Origin: Clostridia bacterium
GTDB taxonomy: Bacteria; Bacillota_A; Clostridia; Oscillospirales; CAG-272
NCBI GenBank assembly: GCA_017467225.1
Contig: JAFTSR010000069.1
Span: 1 to 11,689 of the forward strand
Direction: 5' to 3'
DNA length: 11,689 nucleotides
Every line of letters starts with the position of its first letter. Position 1 is the first letter of the stretch. Positions 5,467 to 11,689 of this stretch are shown piece after piece. A program made the translations under genes and the position numbers. Under the pieces are notes generated by a model that was not told the origin of the DNA, ran no database searches, and worked only from the letters and a program-made list of their open reading frames with translations.

Positions 5467-5542
5467 TTCCAAAAGTTTTTGGAAGTCCAGAAACCTTTTT
5501 CCCAAAAAGGTTTCTGGCGGGGTCAAGGGGCAGCGCCCCTTG
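5467..5542 (+). repeat. Two-hairpin intergenic repeat, copy C
   Basis: A leading small stem, TTCCAAAA/TTTTGGAA (5467-5474 with 5477-5484), precedes a perfect 14-bp stem (5487-5500 with 5504-5517, loop CCC). Then come the linker CGGGGT (5518-5523) and a perfect 8-bp stem, CAAGGGGC/GCCCCTTG (5524-5531 with 5535-5542, loop AGC). The order and orientation match copies A and B, with both stems changed in sequence. It lies 26 nt beyond the pncC stop on the 3' side of that gene, so it may also limit 3' decay of the mscS-pncC mRNA. Confidence 0.8.
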
Positions 5543-5568
5543 CGCCTACTTGCGCCCTTGCGCCTCCC

Positions 5569-6087
5569 TCACGCTCCTGCGACCTCAATGAGCAGGCGCA
5601 GTGCGCGGCAGACAGCGTCCTCGCGGACGGTATCTCGCGTCGCGGTGGGGGGATCGACCATACGGACGACCTTGGTGTGCTCCATGTCGGAGATGCCTAT
5701 ATAGACGGTGCCGACGGGATCCTTGTCGTCGCCGCCATCGGGACCTGCATAGCCGGTCACGCTCAGGGCGTAGTCGGTGCCAAGATGCTCCCGCATACCG
5801 ACAGCCATCTCGGCCGCGACCTGCGGACTGACCGCCCCGTGCAGCTTGAGCGACTTGCGGCGTACACCCAGCACGCGGTGCTTGATCTCGTCATTGTAGG
5901 TGACACAGCCACCGACATAGACAGCCGACGCACCCGGAATGGCAGTCAACGCGGCCGAGAGTAGACCACCCGTGCAGGATTCCGCACAGGAGACGGTTAA
6001 ATCTCGCTCGGTCAAAAGCGCTACGGCACGAGCCGCCAGCTCACGCACATCGGCACGATCTGCGACGGTAGTTGTCACGTTTCCCAT
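5569..6087 (-). CDS. pncC: Nicotinamide-nucleotide amidohydrolase (CinA C-terminal domain, PncC)
   Basis: 172 residues from the ATG at 6087. The protein is a single CinA C-terminal domain, which in the PncC family hydrolyses NMN to nicotinate mononucleotide and ammonia for pyridine-nucleotide salvage in the cytoplasm. Family motifs are clear: SCAESCTGGLLS (33-44), the conserved Tyr/Lys strand GGCVTYNDEIKHRVLGV (59-75), HGAVSPQVAAEMA (83-95) and SVTGYAGPDGG (109-119) with DPVGTVYIG (123-131). The N-terminal molybdopterin-binding-like half of full CinA is absent, as in stand-alone PncC. An in-frame TTG at 6099 sits directly after the mscS stop and would add four residues. Neither start has a strong ribosome binding site, so coupling to mscS translation is likely. 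Start choice is uncertain. Confidence 0.9.
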   Translation of the reverse strand: MGNVTTTVADRADVRELAARAVALLTERDLTVSCAESCTGGLLSAALTAIPGASAVYVGGCVTYNDEIKHRVLGVRRKSLKLHGAVSPQVAAEMAVGMREHLGTDYALSVTGYAGPDGGDDKDPVGTVYIGISDMEHTKVVRMVDPPTATRDTVREDAVCRALRLLIEVAGA

Positions 6088-6099
6088 AGATTGATCCAA

Positions 6100-6927
6100 T
6101 TATTTCTTGTCGTTGTCCACAATGTGAACATCCAGCTGAGGGAAGGGGATAGAAATATTGTTCTCAGCCAGTGCAGCTACGATGCTCTCGTTCAGGTCGA
6201 ACTTAACGCCCCAGTAGTCGGCACTGTTGACCCATACACGAACGGTAAAGTTGAGAGAGGAGTCAGCCATCTCGGTCATGCGCAAGAAGGGCGCAGGATC
6301 CTTGAGAACCTTCTCGTGTGCGTTGGCAATTGCCATAACGGTCTCCTTGACGGCCTCGGTATCGGTGCCGTAAGCAACGCCAAAGGTAACGTCAACGCGA
6401 CGGGTATCCTTCAGGGAATAGTTGGTGATGACACCGCCGATGATCTGACCGTTGGGAATGAATACGGTCTTGTTGTCGGGCGTGGTCAGCGTGGTGGAGA
6501 ACAGACCCAGGTCTGCAACCGTGCCTGCTGTGCCGGCAGCCTCAATATAGTTGCCAACGTGGATGGGCTTGAATACCAGCAGCATAATGCCGGCAGCAAA
6601 GTTGGCCAGCGTGCCCTGAAGTGCCAGTGCGACAGCTGCACCTGCAGAAGCCAGAACGGCGATGACAGATGCCATGGGAATGCCGATGATAGAAACGATG
6701 ACGATGATCATGATGACGTAAAGCGAGCCCTTGATCAGTGCATTGACATAGCCGCGTGCGTCGTCAGACAGCTTTTTGTCGGCCTTGCTGTTTTCAATGC
6801 GCTTGCACAGGAACTTGATCACGGCGTTACCGATGATCAGAACCAGGATACAAGTTACGATTTTCCATGCGATGCCGGGGGCGGAAAGCAACAGAGAGTC
6901 CCATACGGCTTGAAGTTTTTCGAGCAT
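6100..6927 (-). CDS. mscS: Small-conductance mechanosensitive channel, MscS family
   Basis: 275 residues, close to the length of the compact three-helix MscS channel that opens on hypo-osmotic shock and releases solutes. Membrane segments are about 19-40, 67-90 and 94-127. The third is the Gly/Ala-rich pore helix, ASAGAAVALALQGTLANFAA (93-112), then GIMLLVFKPIHVGNYIEA, the family's most conserved stretch. A beta domain follows with PDNKTVFIPNGQI (150-162) and ITNYS (167-171), and then the cytoplasmic vestibule to 275. ATG at 6927 has AAGGAAG (6940-6934) 6 nt upstream. It is first in a two-gene operon; its TAA (6102-6100) abuts a possible TTG start of pncC. No functional link to pncC is obvious. 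Confidence 0.95.
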   Translation of the reverse strand: MLEKLQAVWDSLLLSAPGIAWKIVTCILVLIIGNAVIKFLCKRIENSKADKKLSDDARGYVNALIKGSLYVIMIIVIVSIIGIPMASVIAVLASAGAAVALALQGTLANFAAGIMLLVFKPIHVGNYIEAAGTAGTVADLGLFSTTLTTPDNKTVFIPNGQIIGGVITNYSLKDTRRVDVTFGVAYGTDTEAVKETVMAIANAHEKVLKDPAPFLRMTEMADSSLNFTVRVWVNSADYWGVKFDLNESIVAALAENNISIPFPQLDVHIVDNDKK

Positions 6928-6989
6928 AATATACTTCCTTTCTCCAAATACAGAAAAAATTTTTGTTATCCACCACGGGATACGATAAA

Positions 6990-7018
6990 ATTATAGCACA
7001 ATTCGAAAAAAAAGTAAA
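6990..7018 (-). promoter_or_regulatory. Promoter of mscS-pncC
   Basis: On the minus strand: -35 TTTACT (7018-7013, four of six consensus bases), a 17-nt spacer and a consensus -10 TATAAT (6995-6990), with an extended TGC just before it. It diverges from the radical SAM promoter at 7048-7076, and the -35 elements are about 30 bp apart. A regulator bound between them could act on both, though no operator is seen. Confidence 0.82.
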
Positions 7019-7047
7019 GGGCTATTTGCCAATTAACGCAACAAATC

Positions 7048-7076
7048 TTGATTTTTTTATAAAAATAGTGTATAAT
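7048..7076 (+). promoter_or_regulatory. Promoter of the radical SAM-glycyl radical enzyme operon
   Basis: -35 TTGATT (7048-7053), a 17-nt spacer including a T run, and a consensus -10 TATAAT (7071-7076). Start is expected near 7083. The leader is short, about 25 nt, leading straight into AGGAGG (7097-7102). Confidence 0.85.
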
Positions 7077-7108
7077 GTAGAGCAGATATCATTTTCAGGA
7101 GGTTACGC

Positions 7109-7990
7109 ATGAGTGTATGTACACAATGTCCGCGCCGCTGCGGCGTGGATCGAGCCAGGGGAGAGTTCGGCGCGTGCGCCAGCCCGGATCACATCCGCAT
7201 CGCCCGTGCGGCCTTGCATCTGTGGGAGGAGCCTGCGGTGAGCGGCACGCGCGGCTCGGGAACCATCTTTTTCTCCGGCTGCAATTTGCGCTGCGTCTAC
7301 TGTCAGAACAGGGAAGTCAGCCACGGCGGCAAGGGTCGCGACATCTCGCCCGAGCAGCTGGCCGACAAAATGCTGGAGCTGCAGAGCCAGGGCGCGCACA
7401 ATATCAATCTGGTCACGCCGACGCATTACGCCTCGCAGATCATCCGCGTGCTGTCCGCCGTCAAAAAGAAGCTGTACATTCCCGTCATTTACAACACCAG
7501 CGGCTACGAGCGGCTGGAGACCATCGAAAAGCTTGACGGCCTGGTTGATATCTATATGCCCGATCTGAAGTATTATTCTGCCACGCTTTCCCGTGATTGT
7601 TCGGGAGCGGCAGATTATTTCACGGTGGCGCGCGCCGCCATTCTTAAAATGCAGCAGCAGCTCGGCAAGCCCGAGGTGGACGAGAACGGCATGCTGCGCC
7701 GCGGTGTTCTGGTGCGCCATCTGGTGCTGCCGGGCTGCCGCAAGGACTCCATCGAGCTGATGCGACAGCTGGGTCGCATGTTCGAGCCGGGAGATATTTT
7801 GCTCAGTCTGATGAGCCAGTACACGCCCGAATTTGCGCAGGGCTGCGTATTTGAAAATCTGCACCGCCGTGTGACCACGCTGGAATATGAAACGGTGCTC
7901 AACGAGGCCATGAAGCTCAATTTCGAGGGTTTTTATCAGAACCGCAGCTCGGCAAGTCCCTCGTTCACACCCCTGTTCGAGGGAGACTGA
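7109..7990 (+). CDS. PflX-like radical SAM protein, probable glycyl-radical enzyme activase
   Basis: 293 residues. GCNLRCVYCQN (57-67) is the radical SAM CxxxCxxC motif (C58, C62, C65) that binds the 4Fe-4S cluster and splits S-adenosylmethionine. An N-terminal cysteine set, CTQCPRRCG (4-12) with C23, is typical of the PflX group (COG1313) and may hold a second metal centre. LVTPTHYASQI (101-111), IYNTSGYE (127-134), MPDLKYYS (150-157) and VLVRHLVLPG (200-209) also fit that group. This differs from classical activases of pyruvate formate-lyase, whose cluster motif lies close to the N-terminus. AGGAGG lies 6 nt before the ATG. A glycyl-radical enzyme follows 41 nt after the stop in one operon, so this is the likely activase, by inference from context. 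Confidence 0.88.
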   Translation: MSVCTQCPRRCGVDRARGEFGACASPDHIRIARAALHLWEEPAVSGTRGSGTIFFSGCNLRCVYCQNREVSHGGKGRDISPEQLADKMLELQSQGAHNINLVTPTHYASQIIRVLSAVKKKLYIPVIYNTSGYERLETIEKLDGLVDIYMPDLKYYSATLSRDCSGAADYFTVARAAILKMQQQLGKPEVDENGMLRRGVLVRHLVLPGCRKDSIELMRQLGRMFEPGDILLSLMSQYTPEFAQGCVFENLHRRVTTLEYETVLNEAMKLNFEGFYQNRSSASPSFTPLFEGD

Positions 7991-8031
7991 CCCAAGACAA
8001 CCGACAAGCCGACGTGAAGGGAGGTGCCACC

Positions 8032-10023
8032 ATGCCCTATCAAGCCTTACTGGAGCGAGGAGAATATGCTGCCGCCGGACTGTACGAGCAGCCCGAGCGC
8101 AGTCTGTTTTTCCGCAAGGCGCTGGCTCTGCGCCGCTACTATGAGAAATGTCCGCTGCCTGTATGGCAGAAGGGACAGACGCTGTACCCTTGCGGCGTGC
8201 TGCCGCGCGACGCCGAGATCACGCCGTTTTACCTGACGGGATTACAATTTCACGCGCCGCGCCTTTCTGCCACAGAGCCCGAGGCGATGCAGACCATTCG
8301 CCGCGATTTCTGCCGCTTTACCTCCTCCGTTCCTGCCGAGCACACCGTGGCGGGGAACATGTACACCCATTCCATGCCGAACTACGAGCGCATTTTGGCC
8401 GAGGGCCTTGCCTCCTACCGCGCGCGTGTGGAGGGTATGCGCGACGTCGAGCTGCGCGACGGACTCTTGCAGCTTTTGGACGGTATTACGACGTATTGCC
8501 GTCGCTGTGTGGAGTATCTTGAAGAAGTCGGCGCCGACCCGGCGCTGATCGAGGCACTCTCGCGCGTTCCCATGCTGCCGGCGGAGAATATCTACGACGC
8601 GATCGTCGGCTGGAATTTCATTTTGTATCTGGATAACTGCGACAATCTCGGCGCGCTGGGTCGGGGACTGCTCCCCTATTTCCACGGTGAGAATATTGTT
8701 CCGCATCTGTCGCAGCTTTACGATAATCTGGACGTCAACAACGGCTACTCCATGTCGCTGGACAGCGCCTGCCCAGCCTTGACGGTGCAGTGCCTTGAGG
8801 CCGCGCGCGGCAAGCGCCGACCGATGATCGAGCTTCTGATCGACGAGGACACGCCCGACGAAATCTGGGAAAAAGCGCTGGAGATCGTCCGCAGCGGCGG
8901 CGGTCAGCCTGCCTTTTACAACGCCAAGGCGCTGCTGGGAGGGTTGAAGCGACGCTTCCCGACCATCCGCGACGAGGATCTCAACCGTTTTTGCGGCGGC
9001 GGCTGCACCGAGGCCATGATTGCCGGACTTTCTAACGTCGGCTCGCTGGATGCCGGCATCAATCTGCTGCTCCTGCTTCGGCAGAGCATCGACGAGGAGC
9101 TTTGCGACAGCGCCGACTTTGACACCTTCCGCGATCGATACCTTTGTCGGGTGGAGCGCACGGTGGAGCGCGTCATGGCGGCCATCAACGACTCCCGTGA
9201 GCGCCGCGCACGGGACAATCCGCTTCCCATGCGCACACTTCTGATCGACGATTGCATCGACCGAAGCGAGGAATACAACGCCGGCGGTGCGCGCTACCGC
9301 TGGAGCATTATCAATTTCGCAGGTATGATCAACGTGATTGACGCGCTGCTTGCCATCCGCACGCTGATCTTTGAGAAAAAAATATATACCGCACAGCAGA
9401 TGATCGCCCTTTTGGATGCGAACGACCCGGCGTTTTTGCGCACGGTGCGCGCCTTGCGCCAAAGCTTCGGCAAGGACGATGCCGCTGTCAACGCTTTTTC
9501 CCACGCGCTCAGCAGCCGCATCTTTGCCATGACCGAAAAGGGGCAGCTGTACCGCGGCGAAGGATTTTTGTCCGCCTCCATTCAGTTTATGTCGCAGGTG
9601 TCTGCCGGACACGCCGTCGGTGCCACGCCGGACGGTCGCTGTGCCGGTGCGCCGCTGTGTGATTCTCTGGCGGCTATTTTCGGCAAGGACAACCAAGGTC
9701 CTACGGCGCTGCTGGGCAGCGTGACGGCGCTGGATCTCTCCCGTGCCTTGGGCATTCCCGTGCTCAACTTCAATCTCTCGCGCACCTTCGACGACGCCAT
9801 TTTGCGCGCGTTGATTATGGGATACATGCAAAAAGGCGGTATGCAGCTGCAGATCACCTGTGCCTCGCCGGATGAGCTGCGCCACGCGCTGGAAGACCCC
9901 GCCTCGCACGGCAATCTGATCGTGCGCGTCGGCGGATATTCGGAGTATTTCACCCGTCTGTCGCCCGAGCTGCAGCGCATGGTGGTGGACAGAACGGTGC
10001 AAGAGCAGGGTCTTGGCATATAA
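8032..10023 (+). CDS. Short, atypical glycyl-radical enzyme of the pyruvate formate-lyase superfamily
   Basis: 663 residues, shorter than the usual 760-850. C-terminal features are clear: RFCGGGCTEAM (319-329), with C325-T-E327 as the thiyl-radical CxE motif; ATPDGR (531-536); GKDNQGPTALLGSV (551-564); and VRVGGYSEYF (631-640), with G635 as the glycyl-radical site 28 residues from the end. C325 to G635 is 310 residues, close to the 315 of E. coli PFL (C419 to G734), so the barrel core seems whole and the shortness is N-terminal. A CxE motif, not PFL's Cys-Cys, is the pattern of dehydratase and lyase members such as CutC, so pyruvate is an unlikely substrate. AAGGGAGG lies 7 nt before the ATG at 8032. 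A GTG at 8014 precedes that site. The enzyme is oxygen-sensitive by family. Substrate unknown. Confidence 0.88.
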   Translation: MPYQALLERGEYAAAGLYEQPERSLFFRKALALRRYYEKCPLPVWQKGQTLYPCGVLPRDAEITPFYLTGLQFHAPRLSATEPEAMQTIRRDFCRFTSSVPAEHTVAGNMYTHSMPNYERILAEGLASYRARVEGMRDVELRDGLLQLLDGITTYCRRCVEYLEEVGADPALIEALSRVPMLPAENIYDAIVGWNFILYLDNCDNLGALGRGLLPYFHGENIVPHLSQLYDNLDVNNGYSMSLDSACPALTVQCLEAARGKRRPMIELLIDEDTPDEIWEKALEIVRSGGGQPAFYNAKALLGGLKRRFPTIRDEDLNRFCGGGCTEAMIAGLSNVGSLDAGINLLLLLRQSIDEELCDSADFDTFRDRYLCRVERTVERVMAAINDSRERRARDNPLPMRTLLIDDCIDRSEEYNAGGARYRWSIINFAGMINVIDALLAIRTLIFEKKIYTAQQMIALLDANDPAFLRTVRALRQSFGKDDAAVNAFSHALSSRIFAMTEKGQLYRGEGFLSASIQFMSQVSAGHAVGATPDGRCAGAPLCDSLAAIFGKDNQGPTALLGSVTALDLSRALGIPVLNFNLSRTFDDAILRALIMGYMQKGGMQLQITCASPDELRHALEDPASHGNLIVRVGGYSEYFTRLSPELQRMVVDRTVQEQGLGI

Positions 10024-10046
10024 AAAGAGAAAAAATTCCTCTTTTT
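10022..10046 (+). terminator. Terminator after the glycyl-radical enzyme gene
   Basis: AAAAAGAG (10022-10029) pairs with CTCTTTTT (10039-10046), giving a short AT-rich stem ending in T5. It overlaps the stop codon of the enzyme. The low GC content of the stem makes it a modest terminator. It separates the gene from the pfkA promoter. Confidence 0.65.
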
Positions 10047-10089
10047 GCGTCGTATTTTCGAAAAACACAGATTTTTTTCGTCAAACATC

Positions 10090-10117
10090 TTGATTTTTTC
10101 AAAAAATGCGGTATAAT
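10090..10117 (+). promoter_or_regulatory. Promoter of pfkA
   Basis: -35 TTGATT (10090-10095), a 16-nt spacer and a consensus -10 TATAAT (10112-10117). The leader to the ATG at 10212 is about 90 nt. It has only weak pairing (GCAA at 10128-10131 with TTGC at 10145-10148), and no riboswitch fold is recognised. Confidence 0.82.
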
Positions 10118-10211
10118 ATCACTGTTTGCAAGTCGCGTCGTCGATTGCACTTCCGGCATCGGCGCGCAGCGAAAAATTTCCGACCAACCCTCTTTGAAGA
10201 AAGGTAAAAAT

Positions 10212-11291
10212 ATGGCAAAATTCAGAAAAATCGGCGTTCTGACCTCCGGTGGCGATGCGCCCGGCATGAACGCAGCCGTCCGCGCTGTGGCAAGAAAGGC
10301 CATGCAGAACGGCATTGACGTCGTGGGTATCCGCGGCGGCTACGAGGGTCTTCTCAACGAAGATATGGTTGACCTCAACACCCACGCCGTTTCGCAGATC
10401 ATTACCAAGGGCGGCACGGTGCTGTATTCCAGCCGTTGCCCTCGCTTTGTTGAGCGCAAGTGGCAGGAGAAAGGCGTGGAGATCTGCCACGACCACGAGA
10501 TCGACGCCATTGTCGCCATCGGCGGCGACGGCACCTTCCGCGGTGCGACCGCGCTGTCCAATCTGGGCATTCCCTCCATCGGTATTCCCGGCACCATCGA
10601 CAACGACATCACGGCGACCGAGTACACCATCGGCTTTGATACGGCGATGAACACGGTGCTGAGCATGGTTGACGCGCTGCGCGAGACCTGCGAGTCGCAC
10701 AACCGCTGCAACGTCATTGAGGTTATGGGTCGCGACTGCGGCATGATCGCGCTGTACACCGGTATGGCGACGGGTGCTTTGGCGATCGCCATTCCCGAGA
10801 TCCCGTTTGACGAGAAGTACGGTATTGAGAAGCTGGCATCTGCGCGTGCGCAGGGCAAGAGAGGCTTGATCGCCGTGACCAGCGAGGGCATGAAGCCCAC
10901 GGCAGACGGTGAGAATTTCAGCGAACACTTTGTCAAGGAGATCGAAAAGACCACCGGCATTGAAACGCGCTTTGCGCGCTGCGGACACATCATCCGTGGC
11001 GGTGCGCCCACCATTCGTGACCGCGTGATGGCAACCGAGATGGGTTACCGTGCGGTGACGGAGCTTTTGGCAGGCAAGAGCAACGAGGTTATCTGCTACG
11101 TTGCCGGCAGAATCAAGCCGATCGATATCAACTACGCGCTGATCCTTGACCGCATGTACAAGAACAAGCTGGAGGAATTTGATCTGGACGGATTTACGGA
11201 CGAGCAGATCAAGGCGATGCGCGAGACGTGCAGCGACAAGAGTGCGAACATTCGCCGTTTGTATCAGATGGCGATGGAGATCAGTTTCTGA
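10212..11291 (+). CDS. pfkA: ATP-dependent 6-phosphofructokinase
   Basis: 359 residues. It phosphorylates fructose 6-phosphate to fructose 1,6-bisphosphate in the cytoplasm, the committed step of glycolysis. Motifs in order: LTSGGDAPGMNAAVRA (10-25, phosphate binding), RGGYEGL (41-47), GGDGTFRGA (104-112), PGTIDNDI (126-133, catalytic Asp 130), TIGFDTA (139-145), EVMGRDCG (170-177) and HIIRGG (259-264). Gly at G107 (GGDGT rather than GGDD) and at G127 before TIDND indicate ATP and not pyrophosphate as donor. It is about 40 residues longer than the 320-residue E. coli PfkA, with extra length mainly at the C-terminus after 310, as in the larger actinobacterial/clostridial-type group. AAAGG (10200-10204) lies 7 nt before the ATG at 10212. 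An in-frame TTG at 10194 lies upstream of that site. Single-gene unit. Confidence 0.96.
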   Translation: MAKFRKIGVLTSGGDAPGMNAAVRAVARKAMQNGIDVVGIRGGYEGLLNEDMVDLNTHAVSQIITKGGTVLYSSRCPRFVERKWQEKGVEICHDHEIDAIVAIGGDGTFRGATALSNLGIPSIGIPGTIDNDITATEYTIGFDTAMNTVLSMVDALRETCESHNRCNVIEVMGRDCGMIALYTGMATGALAIAIPEIPFDEKYGIEKLASARAQGKRGLIAVTSEGMKPTADGENFSEHFVKEIEKTTGIETRFARCGHIIRGGAPTIRDRVMATEMGYRAVTELLAGKSNEVICYVAGRIKPIDINYALILDRMYKNKLEEFDLDGFTDEQIKAMRETCSDKSANIRRLYQMAMEISF

Positions 11292-11303
11292 GAGAATAAA
11301 ATT

Positions 11304-11341
11304 GCGAGGGGGAACTTTTGTGAACAAAAGTTCCCCCTCGC
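11304..11341 (+). terminator. 17-bp perfect hairpin after pfkA
   Basis: Arms 11304-11320 and 11325-11341 pair without mismatch around loop TGAA, starting 12 nt after the pfkA stop. No T tract follows on plus. On minus, the bases after the stem (11303-11300) are AATT, so it is not a clean intrinsic terminator on either strand. It probably protects the pfkA mRNA 3' end. It is also part of the compound repeat region that follows. Confidence 0.6.
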
Positions 11342-11345
11342 GCTC

Positions 11346-11455
11346 CCCTTCAAAAAACTTTTGGGATGTGATTTTTTTGCAGGGCGCCGCCCTGCACCCG
11401 CAAGGGAAACTTTTTGGAAAAAAGTTTCCCTTGACCCTTCAAAAAACTTTTGGGA
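11346..11455 (-). repeat. Two-hairpin intergenic repeat, copy D, between direct repeats
   Basis: Inverted relative to copies A-C. The GC stem GCAGGGC/GCCCTGC (11379-11385 with 11389-11395) comes first on plus. Then come linker ACCCG (11396-11400, CGGGT on minus) and a perfect 15-bp AT-rich stem (11401-11415 with 11419-11433, loop GGA). A 21-bp direct repeat (CCCTTCAAAAAACTTTTGGG plus A) flanks it at 11346-11366 and 11435-11455. The flanking sequence resembles the CCAAAAGTTTTTGGAAG that precedes copy C. Confidence 0.78.
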
Positions 11456-11689
11456 AAATTTATTGCTGATTTTTTTGCTTCAGCGGCTGCTTCGTGCCAA
11501 TTGCAACGACCATGTGGGGCCCCGTCCCCACAAGTACGGCACAATAAATTGTTTCGCTTTGGAGCGGCGGGAGACAAGCCCTCGCCCTACGGGTTAGGTA
11601 TTCTCTCCGTACCAAGGGATAGCAGCGAAGCAGGCTCCCTAAAAAGTTTAGACCCACACGGACAAAACAAGCACAAACTGAGGGGGTAC
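11456..11689. other. Non-coding right edge with a GC hairpin
   Basis: No supported gene. TGTGGGG (11513-11519) pairs with CCCCACA (11526-11532). Outside it GTGCC (11495-11499) can pair with GGCAC (11538-11542), making a larger stem. The following GGCGGGAGACAAGCCCTCG-type sequence (from about 11565) looks like dispersed intergenic repeat DNA rather than coding sequence, but only one copy lies in this window. The region is cut by the window end, so a neighbouring gene's leader cannot be ruled out. Confidence 0.45.

Larger units (their letters stand above)
4893..5568. other. Gene-free, hairpin-rich intergenic region
   Basis: No frame here shows a recognisable protein, and the open frames present are short and low in complexity. 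The stretch separates two convergent units (UroD-like on plus, mscS-pncC on minus). It holds, in order, a 22-bp palindrome (4952-4973), a 10-bp hairpin (4991-5000 with 5005-5014), a nested hairpin (5029-5075), an imperfect 50-bp tandem repeat (5116-5238), a probable two-way terminator (5247-5279), a hairpin GACACGC/GCGTGTC (5346-5352 with 5358-5364) and repeat copy C (5467-5542). Confidence 0.7.

Noticed and set aside
6091..6996. 301-residue reading frame on plus
   Set aside because: Antisense to mscS, which has clear membrane segments, family motifs, promoter and ribosome binding site.
8032..10023. Anaerobic ribonucleotide reductase NrdD or pyruvate formate-lyase
   Set aside because: No NrdD C-terminal zinc cysteines and no NrdG beside it; the Cys-Cys pair of pyruvate formate-lyase is replaced by Cys-Thr-Glu.
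8242..10068. 608-residue reading frame on minus
   Set aside because: Antisense to the glycyl-radical enzyme; composition is Arg/Gln/His-rich as expected of a shadow frame, with no known domain.
10118..10211. Riboswitch in the pfkA leader
   Set aside because: Only short weak pairings and no known aptamer motif; the 90-nt leader alone is not evidence.
10119..11327. 402-residue reading frame on minus
   Set aside because: Antisense to pfkA, whose motifs are unambiguous; spans the pfkA leader and downstream hairpin.

Overview
The window looks like a chromosomal stretch from an anaerobic, GC-rich Firmicute, most likely a gut Clostridia member of the Oscillospirales type. This is inferred, not proven. 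It rests on strong sigma-70 promoters with 16-17 bp spacers, AGGAGG-type ribosome binding sites, an oxygen-sensitive glycyl-radical enzyme, tRNA genes with encoded CCA, and intergenic DNA full of AT-rich and GC-rich hairpin repeats. No phage, integrase, transposase or CRISPR gene is visible.

Layout. 1-350 (minus): an array of about eight short hairpins separated by a conserved 12-bp box, then the terminator and gene of tRNA-Gln(CTG). 350-800: a two-hairpin intergenic repeat, a branched inverted-repeat element, and tRNA-Arg(CCG) on minus with its own terminator and promoter. 900-3605 (plus): a heparinase II/III-type polysaccharide lyase overlapping a GNAT acetyltransferase. 3753-4892 (plus): a uroporphyrinogen-decarboxylase-superfamily protein that is not HemE. 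4893-5568: a gene-free, hairpin-rich stretch. 6927-5569 (minus): an mscS-pncC operon. 7048-10023 (plus): a PflX-like radical SAM protein followed by a short, atypical glycyl-radical enzyme. 10090-11291 (plus): ATP-dependent phosphofructokinase pfkA. 11292-11689: another compound hairpin repeat region.

How the genes may work together. The lyase and acetyltransferase are translationally coupled and may process or modify uronic-acid or amino-sugar oligosaccharides inside the cell. The radical SAM protein is probably the activase of the downstream glycyl-radical enzyme, whose CxE motif points to a lyase or dehydratase rather than pyruvate formate-lyase. MscS protects against hypo-osmotic shock, PncC recycles deamidated pyridine nucleotide, and PfkA is central glycolysis.

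The most unusual signals are the hairpin/box array at 43-241, which reverses orientation at its centre; the four-copy two-hairpin intergenic repeat whose stems differ in sequence but keep pairing; and the PflX-like/short glycyl-radical pair.
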